From contig CM056874.1 in NCBI GenBank assembly GCA_029876055.1, positions 5,146,001 through 5,210,000 of the forward strand: DNA of 64,000 nt, in the 5' to 3' direction. Below the pieces are notes generated by a model that saw only the letters and a program-made list of their open reading frames with translations, was not told the origin of the DNA and searched no databases. This document shows positions 24,242 through 36,560 of this stretch, piece after piece; position 1 is the stretch's first letter, and each line of letters begins with the position of its first letter. The translations under genes and the position numbers were made by a program. This DNA is from Madurella fahalii. Its lineage: Eukaryota; Ascomycota; Sordariomycetes; Sordariales.

Positions 24242-26922
24242 TCACAACCCGGCCAGCACGCTCTGCACGCCGACGGTGCTCGCGTCCTCGCGCTTCTGCA
24301 CAAACGCCTTGAAATCCGCCTTGAGCAGCTTCCGGCCGGCCTGGCCGGGGCCGGAGGCATTCTTGGCGGACCCCGAGGCGGAGGCGGAGGCGGCGGCCGA
24401 CGACGACCCCAGGTTGCGCGAGCGCTCGCGGAGGGCCTCGGGCCCGATGATGAACAGGTAGCCGACCTCGGTGAGCACCTCGACGATCTGCTCGACCTCC
24501 TTGGTCAGCGGCCACTCCTTGACCGTCGAGACGTACTTTGCGATGTCCTTGGTGACCATCAGGCCGCCGGTGGCGTTGACCTGGAATTTCTTGAAGTGCT
24601 CGAAGAGGAGCCGGTGTACGGCCAGGGCGAGCTCGGACGAGAACATCTCGAGGTTCTGGCCGTCGACGGCCTGGCGGGCGAGCGCGAAGACCTTGGACGA
24701 CAGGAAGGTGCAGATCGCCTGGCAGACGGGCGTCTGGAGCGCGTCGACCAGCCCTTCGAGGTCGTCGTCCCTGGGGCGGAAGTCCATCTTTTTTTGCTGG
24801 GCGAGGAGCTTGGTGACCCAGTTGAGCGCCACGTCGAGCGTGCTCTTCATGACGGCGTTGGCCTTGCGCTCCGTGGTCTCGATGGCGGTTTTGGCTTGGG
24901 CTTCCATGCTCCGCCGGACCGTGGTGTTGGATTCGGCGAGGCGGATCAGGACGGTGGAGATGAAGCGGGACATGAGGTTGGTGATGGTGACGGCCGGGCG
25001 GAGGTTGGGGAGGTAGGTCAGGTCCGGTTCGGTCTTGGAGGATTCCTGCGACGTGGCCTGGTCCAGGGCCGCGTCGAGAGCCGTCTCGACGTAGACTTGA
25101 CCCATGGAGGTGAGGAGGAGGTTAAGGAGGACGTTGACGTCCTTCGGGGTCTCGCTAGCCGAGCCCATTTCGAGGGTGCGGCGGACGCTCTCGGCGAGCC
25201 AGACGATCATGCGCTTGGCGTAGTCGACGCTGAGGACGCCGTCTTGTTCCGAGACTTCAATGTCGTTCTTGTTGCTGCTGCTGTCTTGGATGCGGGCGAC
25301 CCGGAGCATAATCCGCTTCTGGGTCGGCGTGAGGTCAGACGACTCGAGACGTTCCATATAGGCGTCTTTGGCCGAGGCGATCAGCTGCGTACCCTGCTGG
25401 GCGATGGCGGCCATGAACCCGGTCGGCGCCTTTTTCCTCCTCGAGTGGTAGATAGTGAACTTGAACAGCAGCGAGTTGTACATCTCTTCCAGACTGCGCT
25501 TCTCGCGGTCGATGTACGAGTTGCCAACGAGGTAAGGGATAAAGAGCTCCTCCAGCTGCTGGTCCAGGGTTTGCGAGATCTGAGCGGAGCAGGGCTCTGG
25601 GTGTTCTGTCAGGCCGTGCGTCTTGAGGTCCTCGACAAGCGCGCCTATGTACGCCCGCGATGCGTGGAGCGAACGTAGGAATGCCAAGGAGGATATGGTG
25701 GTCGCCTTGTCCAGGACCATTTCGAGCCTCTGCTGGATGGACTGTTGGAATACACGCTGGATGAACTTGATCAGGACAGTCTCATAGTATGGGAACGCCC
25801 TCTTGATGATGAAGGACTCCTCCTGCATCACGATCTTGACTTCGTCGACCAGAGACTGCAGGCTCGGCTCGACGCCCGGGGGGTCTGAGTCGGGGTCGGC
25901 GAGCTGGTCCCAGGTCTCGTTATCAGTGGTGACCTCGTCGGTAATGAGCTGGTCGCGGTCGATGAAGAATTGGTGCTGGTTGACAAAAGTAGCGATGACG
26001 CTGGCGCCGCCGTTGAAGTCGTGCAACACCCTTGCGCACTCCATCATGTCATCGAAATTCTGACGGCGGTAGCTGTTGTTGAACTGCTTTAGCAGGTCTT
26101 GTTCTAGCAACTCCGAGAACTTCTCCAGCGCCTCCCTCGTGTTGTGCCGCCGGTTGGTGCCCGTGACACCGTTGGTGATGCCGTTCCCCCTGAACCCGTT
26201 GGTCGCCTGGCCCCACGAGGTGGGATCCAGGCGCTGGCTGATGCGCATCAACTGGCGAGCTATCACGGCGCAGCGGACCTTGTTCTCTGCCCCTCCCTGG
26301 CGCTGGATCTCCTCGAGCGATGTCAGCTGGCCCGTCTCCATCACCTCGATCCAGCACTGGATCAGGAAGTTGGCGTCCTGCGCCTTCCTCCGCTTCCTGT
26401 CGAGCTCCTCGAGCTTCTCGCCAATCTGCACGGCGATGTTACCACCGCCATCCGCGCGGCCGACCCCGTTGACGCTGGTGCCGGGATTGTTGAGCGACAG
26501 GTCGAGTGCTTCGAACTGGGCCATGGACTGGTCGAGCTTGCGACCTAGGGTCTCGAGGGTCTGATCATGCTGGATCTCGGCACGGCGAACTTGCGACATG
26601 AGCTCCGACTCCTTCTCTTGCAGTTCCTCGGAGAGGGCGCCCAACTGCGAGAGGGCATCTGCGACACACAAGAGGTCAGCAGGCGGGGGGACGGGGACAG
26701 AAGAGGCGAGGAAGTCGGCTCACTCTCAAACGTCCTGATCAGCGGCTTCGGGTCGAAGGCATGGTGTGCCGGGCCGGAGCGGCGGCTCGCGGGGACGGCA
26801 GTCTCGGCGAGCGTGTCGACAAAGTCGCCAACGATGAAGTCCTTGTTGGAGAAGTCGTCGAGGGTGAAGCTGGGCCCCTTGGGGAAGAGGGAGCGCGATG
26901 CGCTGGACCCGCCGCGTTCCAT
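24242..26922 (-). CDS. sec10: Exocyst complex subunit Sec10
   Basis: Exons (minus strand) are 26922-26724 and 26658-24242 (65-bp intron, GTGAGC donor, TCGCAG acceptor), giving 871 residues. The first exon supplies MERGGSSASRSLFPKGPSFT and the conserved FIVGDFVDTL segment. Next comes a heptad-rich coiled coil (SEELQEKESELMSQVRRAE). Blocks characteristic of Sec10 follow: NFLIQCWIEVMETG, KVRCAVIARQLMRISQRLD and SYRRQNFDDMMECARVLHDF. The rest is helical, as expected for CATCHR-type tethering rods. Sec10 is one of eight exocyst subunits that tether secretory vesicles at the plasma membrane, which in hyphae means the apex. Length is close to that of fungal homologues. The gene is divergent from NUS1 across 554 bp and convergent with cyt-4. 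No break is seen. Confidence 0.93.
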
Positions 26923-27476
26923 GGCGGCGATTGTCACCTCTCGTCGGCCTGACGGCGAGCGCGCATGGGGCGGCGAGTGCCGGGCACTAATCGATCTTTT
27001 TGCCTTTGGATGCCGGGGTGGGATGTCTGGTCTTTGATGCTCGTTTGTCAGACTCGAAGCTGGCTGCACAGCGGGCAGCTGCCGCTCGGGGCTGCAGTGG
27101 GCGCGGGGGGGGGGGGGGGGTCTGTTACCGGCCCCTGTCGTTGCCTGTACAGTGGGCCGGCCAGTGTAACGTCGCCCAAAAACTCCAGCCACATTCCGTC
27201 ATGGCTTGAATTCAGCAGCTCGGCCGCCGTCATGTGTCGATGCAATTCACTACGTGGCTAACGAACCCGCGCTCACCCGTTCCCATCTGCAAGTTACGCG
27301 ACAGCCTGCGCGGGGAAAAGCACCAGCCGCCTCTGCAAGAGCCTGATTCCGGTGCGCGGCTAGCCATTCAATTCTCGTCGTCTTCAATCTCACTATTCGA
27401 TTATCTTTTTGCATTGTGCTAGGCAAAGCAAAGCATAAAAGTCGCCGAGCTCGCGCCGGCATACACTCCCCACGCC
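26923..27476. promoter_or_regulatory. Bidirectional promoter region of sec10 and NUS1, with a G16 run
   Basis: Only 554 bp separate the two divergent start codons, so cis-elements are probably shared. An uninterrupted G run spans 27105-27120. It could form unusual structure, or its length may be wrong in the assembly. No specific binding site can be named. Confidence 0.6.
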
Positions 27477-28588
27477 ATGCCTGTCAGCGCACGAGATCTG
27501 GACGCCTACCGGCGAGATGAACGGCTTGGGGGAAAGCTACTGACTCCCGACGAGCGGATAAAACTTCTCAAGGTGCGTAGACGGCAGCAGAAGCACTGGC
27601 GTCCGAAGCTCACACTCGAAACAGCCCTACCTCCCTTCACCACACCGAACCGCCCCGTCGACATCGAAGACACGAGAAGGGAAGAAGCCCAGGCTCGGTG
27701 TGCGACGCTTCCTCAAGCGCCAGTTTTACGTTCTCATCTTTACCATCATCCATGCCGTCTTCTCGCTATACATCCGCCTCAGGCAGGCCTATCATGCCGT
27801 CGGCAACTGCATATACTCGATCTACTACTACCACCACCGGACGCCCGAGTTAATACAGCGGGATGTTAAAGGGCTTGGCCGGCTACCTAATCATCTCAGT
27901 GTCATTCTAACGCTGGAGGACCATAAACGGGACGGTACTGAGAAGCTGATTGACGAGGCCGCCAATATTGCGGCGTGGTGTGCCAGCGCTGGTATTCCGC
28001 ATTTGTCAATCTACGAAAAGACCGGTATGTGCCGCCTGTCGGGGAAGACGACGGCATAAGGACGCCTTGGGACTAACCAGTGACGTAGGCATTCTGAAGA
28101 AGTACATGAAGAAGGCACACCGCGCGACTGAACAAAAGCTTCAAGCCTACTTTGGGCCCAACTTCCCGACCGTGAGCCTAGGCGCCCCGTACACAACCCC
28201 ATTTGAGTCGGCCGCTGTCGTTGCCCCCGGCGCAGGCAACGATGTCGCCGCCAGAAAGCACCTCTCGGTCCTCCTCCTCTCGGAACGGGACGGGCGTGAG
28301 ACGATTGTGGACCTAACCAAGACGCTCACCGAGATGTCGCAGCGCAAGAACCTCAGCACAACCGACATCACAATGGAGTTGGTGGACACGGAACTGAGCG
28401 AGAACATCATGGGCGAGCCAGACTTGCTCGTCCTCTTTGGACCTCACGTCGAACTGGCCGGATACCCGCCGTGGCAGATCCGGCTGACCGAGATCTTCCA
28501 TGTGCAGGATAATCAGGGAGTTGGGTACCAGGTGTTTTACCGGGCACTCTGCAAGTATGCGCGGGCCCAGATGCGGATGGGGAGATGA
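27477..28588 (+). CDS. NUS1: Dehydrodolichyl diphosphate synthase complex subunit Nus1 (NgBR homologue)
   Basis: Exons are 27477-27572, 27625-28024 and 28089-28588, giving 331 residues. The introns are 52 and 64 bp. The second has a GTATGT donor and an ACTAAC branch; the first acceptor (AAACAG) was chosen because it alone gives the right phase. A membrane segment near residues 66-84 (FYVLIFTIIHAVFSLYIRL) is followed by the conserved YYYHHRTPELIQRDVKGL and AWCASAGIPHLSIYEKTG blocks of the cis-prenyltransferase fold. The extreme C-terminus is QMRMGR, containing an RxG motif as in eukaryotic NgBR/Nus1. The family partner is Rer2-type cis-prenyltransferase in the ER. Together they make the dolichol backbone for N-glycosylation, O-mannosylation and GPI anchors. 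The gene is divergent from sec10, and TRM5 follows 184 bp downstream on the same strand. Confidence 0.9.
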
Positions 28589-28772
28589 CCCCCGAGAGAG
28601 ATTGCTAGGATTGTCTTAGAGATCCGAGGTTCAAGGCATTAGATGACAGCAGCGCAGTATTCGTATTGGTAGACTTATTATATCTGTCTCGTGCCGTCGT
28701 TGTCTTTCTTCGTCCCATTTTTCAGGGGGACAACATGCAAGTCTGCTGTCAGCCTTGCGGATATGAGTGCAA

Positions 28773-30687
28773 ATGCAGGCCTCCCATTGGCTGCTCTACT
28801 CTCCTGGCGGGTCATTGAAACTTTCCACCGCGGCCAGCCTTGTGACCCATTCCGTTCACCTACCTGCAGGCTCCATTCGCCCGATTTCACAGGTGAGTAA
28901 TAAGTGCATCGCTTCCTGCAGAACACAGATCTGGGCTGGCAACTGACGATTATGACCTTGCAGCGTGATACATCATCAGGTTGCGATGTGCAGGGGGAGG
29001 AGAAGGTGGACATGAGCATGTTCCGCCCGCCCATCATCCGCACTGGCACTGCGGCACTCAACCGCACCCTCTTCACCAAGAAGGTGGATCTGGCTGCCGC
29101 TGCTGTGCACGATGCCCGGCTCATCGCCCAGTACCGGAAGACACTGCACTCAAGCAAGGAGATTCTGCAGGTAGACAGGATCTCGCCCATTCGTCCGCAC
29201 CCGGACCAGACACTTGCCAACCAAGGGCGTAAATGCCTGCTGCTAAATCCCACCGTCAAGGCCGGAGGTCAGAATGCTCTCTTTTCTTTTGACTTGTAAG
29301 ATTTGCCGCGACAAAGCGCTGATATGCCACGTACTCAGAGTCCGATACTTGGGGCCCTGTGCTCAAGGATGGCGTCCAGAAACAGGAGCTGACCGTCATC
29401 CCCTATGAGCTGCAGCTCGACTACGACTACTGGAATTACCGTATGAATACAACCCTTCTTTTTATTCCAGCCTGCCAGCCGTTTCATATGGCCTGATTGT
29501 TTATATAGGCGATGTCATGACCTCGATTCTGCCCGAGGAGCTCCACGACGACATCCCTTCCGGCTTCAACATTGCCGGCCATGTGGGTACGTTGGCGGGT
29601 TTCCGATCATCGCTATCGCTGCTGTTTTGCTGACAACGTCAAGCACATCTCAACTTGCGGGAGAACTATCTCCCCTTCAAGAAGCTGGTGGCAGAGATCC
29701 TGCTGGACAAGAACCCCCAGCTCAAGACTGTCATCAACAAGATCGACAGCGTCGGGACCGAGTCCGAATTCCGGACATTCCAGTACGAAGTTCTGGCCGG
29801 GCCGGACGACTTAAACGTCCAAGTCTCCGAGAGCGGGTGCACCTTTGAGTTTGATTATTCCAAAGTCTACTGGAACAGCAGGCTCGAAACAGAGCACCGC
29901 CGCCTCATCAACATCTTCCAGCCCGGCGAGGTGGTTTGCGATGTCATGGCCGGCATCGGGCCCTTCGCCGTGCCCGCGGGCAAAAAGAGCGTGTTCGTCT
30001 GGGCCAACGACAAGAACCCCGAGAGCTTCAAATGCCTCGAATCTGCGATCAAGAAGAACAAGGTAAAGCACGAACCCTCGTCCTCTCGCGACCATATCCG
30101 ACCGCATCAAGCTCACATCCAATCAGGTATCCCAATTCGTCCGCCCCTTTTGCGCCGACGGCCGGCAATTCATCCACCAGGCCACCGACGCCGTGCTAGC
30201 AGCCTCTCAAAACGGCGAGCACGCTCTGGTCACCCACAGGGACAGGTCCAAACCGCAACCCAACTCCACCCCCAGCCCCGACGCCAAGCCCAGATCCAAG
30301 CCCCTCAAACAATCCCACATCCCCATCCCCCCGACAATCTCCCACTTCGTCATGAACCTCCCGGCCTCGGCCATCGAGTTCCTAGGCAGCTACCGCGGGG
30401 TCTATGCGGGGCACGAGTCCCTCTTCGACGACGGCGCCGGTGCCGGGAGGCGCCTGCCCGTGGTGCACGTGCACTGCTTCTCGGTCAAGGCCGACGACGA
30501 GACGCCGCTGAACGACATCTGCGGGCGCATCACGCGGGAGCTGGGGTTCCCCATGCGACCGGGGGACGATATCGACGTGGAGGGTGCCGTCAGCGTGCAC
30601 AACGTCAGGGCCGTCGCGCCGGCCAAGACGATGTACTGCGCGAGTTTCAGGCTGCCGCGCGAGGTCGCGTTCGCGCCTAGGTCCTAG
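28773..30687 (+). CDS. trm5: tRNA (guanine37-N1)-methyltransferase Trm5 with predicted mitochondrial presequence
   Basis: Exons are 28773-28892, 28964-29267, 29339-29440, 29509-29586, 29644-30062 and 30127-30687, giving 527 residues. All five introns (57-71 bp) restore one reading frame. The first intron (GTGAGT donor, CTGAC branch, TTGCAG acceptor) joins a 40-residue N-terminus, MQASHWLLYSPGGSLKLSTA..., which is basic, Ser/Thr-rich and free of acidic residues. The conserved body begins at Met57/Met59 with MSMFRPPIIRTG. Downstream are YELQLDYDYWNY, GHVAHLNLRENYLPFK, NKIDSVGTESEFRTFQYEVL, and the SAM-binding DVMAGIGPFAVPAG at 301. Trm5 makes m1G37, which prevents +1 frameshifting in nucleus/cytosol and mitochondria. 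In yeast a long form is mitochondrial and a shorter one starts at an internal Met. The same two-start arrangement is visible here. The first exon is inferred from splice logic. Confidence 0.9.
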
Positions 30688-30775
30688 GGCGCTGACCGCG
30701 TAGTCTGGAGGGGTTTCGCTTGGATGAGGTGTCCGGAGGCGGGGGTTGGATCCCCAGTCACCGGTCGCGGAGATA

Positions 30776-30825
<50 letters not shown>

Positions 30826-33800
30826 GAAAGAGAGCGCGCTTGGGGGGCCCTTGTCTGGTGGCTCGGTTGCTGACTGCTAGTTACACTAGCTTGCGTTCCT
30901 AGCGGGCATGGCGCTGATGATGGCGAGGAAATTCGACAACGATCATATCAATAACACAAAAGTGTTCAGTTCATGTCGGGTGCCTGCATACTCCCCAGTA
31001 CCTGCATTATCACACTTACTTTACCGTCAACCGTTATGCAAGCACCAACCATACGCAGCGGTTGATCATGTCTATATCTGCTTGTGTGCTACAATTAGAT
31101 GCGCCTACAAGATCCAACGGTCTACAATGCCACGCCAGGGGGTCCACATAGGGCATGTTTCGGCCTAGTCTTCTTGTGTATATAAATATATACATCTCTA
31201 TCCACCGATGATAGGAGACTCCATCTTGCAGCAGTATGGAAGCCGATGCAGGACTTGGCGCATTCGCGTCTGCTGTTAATCACATTCTTGTGGGTCTCAC
31301 TCGAGCTGTCAAAGTCAAAGTCAGGGTAAATATGAAAAGCCATCGGAAGCGGGCAAAGAGAGGAGACGCAGGCAATCGCGATGCGCGATCCGACCCATGT
31401 AACCTCGAATTTTGCGCCTAGATTGTGTGATCGCGATCCCACTGTCACGATAATCATGACGATACTGAATACGGACGGGAGGATATTGGGCCGTTTTCGG
31501 CTCCAGGATTATTCCACCGTAGGCTTTGGTAGGGTCACAGCCCCCTTCATTCGTGCTACAACCGACCGACACGAGGCTCCCCCGGGGAGAGGGGTGGCAG
31601 CATCCGCGTGGTGATACTGACGAGAGAAAGAGGGTGTTGAGCGGGGAGCGGCTGCCACTCTCGAGTCTGCCGAGTCGTATCAATCACAAAGCTCACAACC
31701 ACCCACCCGTTCCAGCCTATTACACCACTACGGGCCGGTACTTGCATTTTTCGGTCCGAGGCCGTCAGCTTTGCCACGTCGTACCGGCTTGTTCAAACGG
31801 TCGCGAGGTGAAGGTCTTTGTCAGTTGAGGATACTGCATCCGCACAGTGGGTTCAGCCATCACTGTGCGTAGGTGGAGCGCCCTGAGGCGACGCCGGCAT
31901 GGCAGGGTGGTAATCTGTAGTAGCTTTCCGCCATTAGGCCAGCCAATCGCTAACGCTGAACTGTAGTGGTGCCGTCGGAAGCTGCCTTCAATGGGCAAGC
32001 TGTTCATGGTAGTGTAGTTGCCGGTTACTTTATCAGACAACACTTCTGCCTATCATGTAAGCAGGGTGGGACAGCTCATGAGACCCGAAGCCGTTGACGA
32101 GGCCGAGCAAATAGATTCGGCACGAGATAAACTAGACCGCGGGTGTCTTGACGTGCAGCCGAAGGACCATGTTGAATGCAAGAGAAACAAGGCACGACAG
32201 GGCGCCCGCGCATGCCGGGCCTTGCATCGGCCGTGCATCGGCCTGTGGTCCGTGATAAAGCCACAACTTCATCTGATAGGGCCGAAGACACCAAGCTCTC
32301 AAGCAGTGCCAATTGCAATTGACAAAATTGGAATACAGGCAGAAGGGGCAGTATGGAGCAATCCGTGGAAAGTACGCCGCAGGGTGGCATCCCATGACTC
32401 CGGGCCTCGAGGGGGTAAAGGTCTAGCCCGCACCGAGGGATGACAGACGGCCGAGGTAAACGGGAGTCCACCTGCTGTTCGCATTGACATGCCAATCATC
32501 TGTCGTACGGTGCTACCCTCCCATCCTGCGGGTGTACCGCAGCACTGCAATGGTTCTGGAACGTCTCCCGGCCCATCCTGTGTGTTGCACAGGTCCCGCC
32601 GACCCGCTTCTCCTGCCGAGATTCCGGGGCCGATCGATGTTGAAGATGGCCACACTTGAGATAGGCAAATACCACTCCCTGTGTGTGCGAACTGACAGAC
32701 GCCTGGATGGGTTAAGCCAATCGATGCGGCCGGGACAAGCTGACGCACAACTCGTGCATTGTGGCCCTCGGCAGGACGCGAGATAACAGGAGCAAGACGC
32801 GGCTCCCGAGGTGTTGCTTAGTTCGGATCCGGACGGGGGTTAGCGGAGTGGGGCAACGAGATTGGAATAATCGGGAGCGAGGGCGTCGATGACACAAGAT
32901 AACTCGCAGGAACCGAAAACGGCTTGCGATAGTGCTTGGATCAGATTCTGTGTCCGCAACCATCAGCCATTGGCACGGCTCCGTGTACACGCCTTCCCTT
33001 CAGTAGACGACATGCGATAGGACACACTGGTTCCGTGCGTACGCGTTCAACGAGAGCGTCATGCTGCATACGGCATCGAAACCAAGTCCTGCCGGCCAAT
33101 GTGTGGTGTGTGACAATGGCGGAGTTAGCTAACTCGATGTCATGTGCGTTGCTTCTTTCGCAACGGCGATCAGGAATCGGATGTTTGAATGCTCGAGTCT
33201 CGCAGGGCTGTTTCATACTCCACTCTTGCGCCAGCTCCCGCTTCAGCCCCATGCTGTCCAGTTTCTGCTGTAGACACCAAAAATAGCCGTCATGAGCTGC
33301 ATTGGATGGCCTCCATTGGTGTATCATTGTGATTCGAGCCCAATCTAGACACAGTACTGTTGGTGCTTCAAGATTGTGTCTCTGACATGGAAAGGGTTTG
33401 TGATTACTTCCTGGACAACCCGGCTATCGTGTTGGAAACGGCCTCTGAACATTAGCGTCTTGACCGGTGGAATAGAGCAAAGCAAGACAACCTCTTCTCC
33501 GCCGCCTGTTGTCTCCTTGCTATGGAACCGCCCGCCGATCTAGCATCCCCTCTTCATTGCTGCTGGTGTTGTCTGCGATGAGGAGGACACCGTTAGCTTG
33601 AATTTGGCGGATTGCGTCGCCACCTTTGTAAAGCTTTTATATAGTGGCCTTGAGAGTTGCGTGTCAGGCTAAGCTAGCAGCCACGCAAGTCCCCGAAGGT
33701 TGGACTTGCGCATCTTTCTGCGTCTGTGAGGCCAAACCGGCGTTATGAATCCCAGAACGTCTCCATCTTCAGTCCATTGAACGAGGAGAAACTTGGGCAA

Positions 33801-36560
33801 ACCGGCCATGCTACGGCGCCTCCGTCATGGCTGCATACACATTACCGCAATTATCGAGTCCGGCTTGTTCGCTCATTACATATATTCTCGGGATCAGGTC
33901 GGGGGAAGCCGTAACTAACGTCATCCTGTTGTTGAAAACCTCGGCTCATAGAAGCCGCCATCGAGGCACGGATCGTGGAGAGTCCCGCGATCTGGCGTTG
34001 GTGTCAGCCGAGTTCCCGACCGATCGCCCTCACTTAGCTATGCGCTGATCCGCCAATGGCTAGCACTAAGCTATGTACCTTAGGCTGGCTAAGGCGCAGT
34101 ACAATGTGAAAATGAGCGAGATTGCTGGGGGCCCTCCCAGAGAGTGGAGCTGACGATGCAAACGCCTAACGCACAAATGCTGTGGTGTGCAGACACTGAC
34201 GGTGGACACCATGACGGCAACGGGAGAAATCGGAGTAGCCCTGTGTCAAAGAATGCCCGAATTTGCACGGACATTGAGCGTCGCAGCAAGCACGATGGCG
34301 CAATTCACGGGCAGCAGCTGCCAGGCGTCAGTCTGCTTAGCGGATTCCACTGCGAGTGTAGGGCCGAGGATACCGACGCGGTAGTGCACAGCCAGAGCGG
34401 AAGAGCCTCCCGCCTCCTCGTCCAGACAGTCGACTGGCGGATCCCGCGTTTGCTGCTGAGAACATCAAGGTGGAGAAGAGGCGCGGACCGGTCATGGCAG
34501 GGGTGCATCTTGTGCCGGCACCAGACTTCCCGCGAAGAATTGCAAAGTTCTGGGCCGGTGAGGACGTTCTGCGCTTTCGTATCTTGGCCCGCGGCCGGGT
34601 CTTCCGAGTCGATCCAAGGGCCGAGGCGTTGGATAGGGAAGGCCCCATTTCCCCAGTCCAACCCCCCTGGTCGCCGATGGATAATGCCTTGGGGTATGGG
34701 TATCTGCAAACGGCGTTGTTCGTCTCTGGCGACGAATTCCAAGCATCGGGAATCAGCCAAGGATGGTGAGGTGTCCAAGTTGCCGAACGGCAATTTCAAG
34801 ACGTGTCACTGGGAATTTTCCTGCCAATTGTTTGGGCCGTGGAAACCATGGACGGTGATGAAGCCGTTGACTAACGAGAACCAAGGCGGACCAAGCAGAA
34901 TGGGCAGAGCAGGTCACACGCCGGTGCCAAATGGCCCCTGAACGTCCAGTTTCCATTCCGGTCCACCCATTCCGCCTGCCCGCGTCTGCTCTCGCCTCCC
35001 AACGCCCCCGCCATACCCCGGCAAGCTGCAGGCCTGGTGACCTGCAGTCAATGCTCGCAGACCGCCTCCAGACCGCCTCCAAATTCTCGGCGTCAGTGTC
35101 GCACAGAACCCCAAGCCTGCAATTTTTTGGCCTGCTGTTTTCTACCCCCCGGTTCCTACTCCGGTTCTGCCCACCCGACCGTGTTCTCTTCGTCTGCTAC
35201 GTCGCCATTGAGCAACATCGGATCGCTGGATACCAGACTCGGCGTACCTTGGCTGGAGGCTTCTGGAGCGCACCACACACATCTCTTCAGCGCCCGTCCA
35301 ACGCAGCGCGCCAAACCAACAGCCGAAACGGTTCCAGGAACCAGCATACAGCTAGACGAGGACGCGGGGGTCCAGACGCCGGGGAAGCGCTGTACGGTAC
35401 GGTACCAAACACATCAAGGGTTGAAAGCCCGCCGCCACCCTGGCTGCGCCCTGACTTAGCGGGACGCGAAATCGCCGTTAAAAAGCGTATGTGAAATTTC
35501 AATTCTTCATCCTTTTTTTTTTCCCGCTCTGCAGGTCACATTGCTCTCTCGCCCTGTCCGCCCTGTCCGCCCTGCCCTTCCATGATTGTCTATTATCGAC
35601 AACGTCACCCAATCGAGTGTGCTCGTCAGGGACCCAGTGACTGCCGGCTGGGCTGAACGAATGAAGGTCTCTTGGAGCCTATAACTTTCGAGCTTTCCCC
35701 TGCACTCCACAGAGTTTGCAACCTTCCGACCTAGTTGGAGGCCCGCAGCCGTGGATGCGCATGGGCAGATCGTCTCCGATCCTCGTCGGCTCATACGTCG
35801 CCAACATATCACACTCGTCCGCCTGTGCTGATAAGCCAAGGTAAACGACAGTTGCGGGAACCCCCATTCTGGACCCCCCAAATTCCCACACCCCCCGTTT
35901 GAGCATCAAAGCCCCCCTCCCCTCGCAATTACGCATCCCACGTTTTGGCGCAGGGTGTATGGGAGCTCCCTACCGCATGGCCATTGGCAACTTGGGCAGC
36001 CCGCAACCCGCAACCCTCAACCCGCTTCCGCTCGACCTGCACCTCAGATTGCCTAGACTCCCAAGAGCCGGGGCACTTACCCGCACACCTCCTTGCCCTG
36101 TGCGCAAACCCCTTCTCGAACACCAGCAATCACCGCACAAGGATATATCCTGCTTGTCCCTTCCTTTCGTCCTTCTTTTTCCGCTTCCGCTCCCGCCTCC
36201 CACCACCATTCCGCCGGAACCTCTCACCTCAGGTCTAATCATAATTTATCTCGCAGTTCGCCTCGCAGTCTCGCATTCCCGAACGCGATCTGGAAGCCCT
36301 CCCTTCCCGTCACCGCCTTTGTCTTCCCCGGGGCGCCCTGTCAGCCACCCACCGCAGAGGAGCAGAAAGAATACGGGGCCGGCATTGTCGTTTCCCTCGC
36401 CAAGCGCCTCATCCTCCCGCAAGGAATTGGAACTGGAATTGAGTTGGGACTTGCGCCACTTATGCTTATGAGGAACTCTCCTGGGCCTCTGTTGGAGAAG
36501 GATTGAAGGTGACTTGGACGGCGGTCCATTGTACACCAGGGTTGTTTCTGTTGCCTCAAA
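30688..36560. other. Gene-poor interval, about 5.9 kb
   Basis: No supported gene lies between TRM5 and the Reg1-like gene. The left part (to about 34.1 kb) has mixed composition and only short frames. From about 34.15 to 36.5 kb DNA is GC/CT-rich and several long frames overlap on both strands, including an ATG-initiated 187-codon frame at 34931-35494. None shows a domain, and their Trp/Cys/Arg/Pro-rich composition suggests chance. The last kilobase probably includes the leader of the Reg1-like gene. Confidence 0.5.
30779..30820 (+). repeat. (AG)21 dinucleotide microsatellite
   Basis: This is an uninterrupted AG tract, about 90 bp after the TRM5 stop codon, probably in or near its 3'UTR. Confidence 0.95.

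Noticed and set aside
24596..25678. 360-codon plus-strand frame
   Set aside because: It is antisense to Sec10 and has no recognisable domain. Sec10 is strongly supported by family blocks.
33325..33350. Second B-box-like match (minus strand CTCGAATC)
   Set aside because: T-stem mismatch and wrong first loop base; no cloverleaf.
34144..35494. Long plus frames at 34144-34941 and 34931-35494, with a possible intron donor GTGAGG near 34767 and a CTAAC branch near 34872
   Set aside because: Composition is not protein-like (many Trp, Cys, Arg), different frames are open in parallel, and no domain is seen. Kept only as an open question about the interval.
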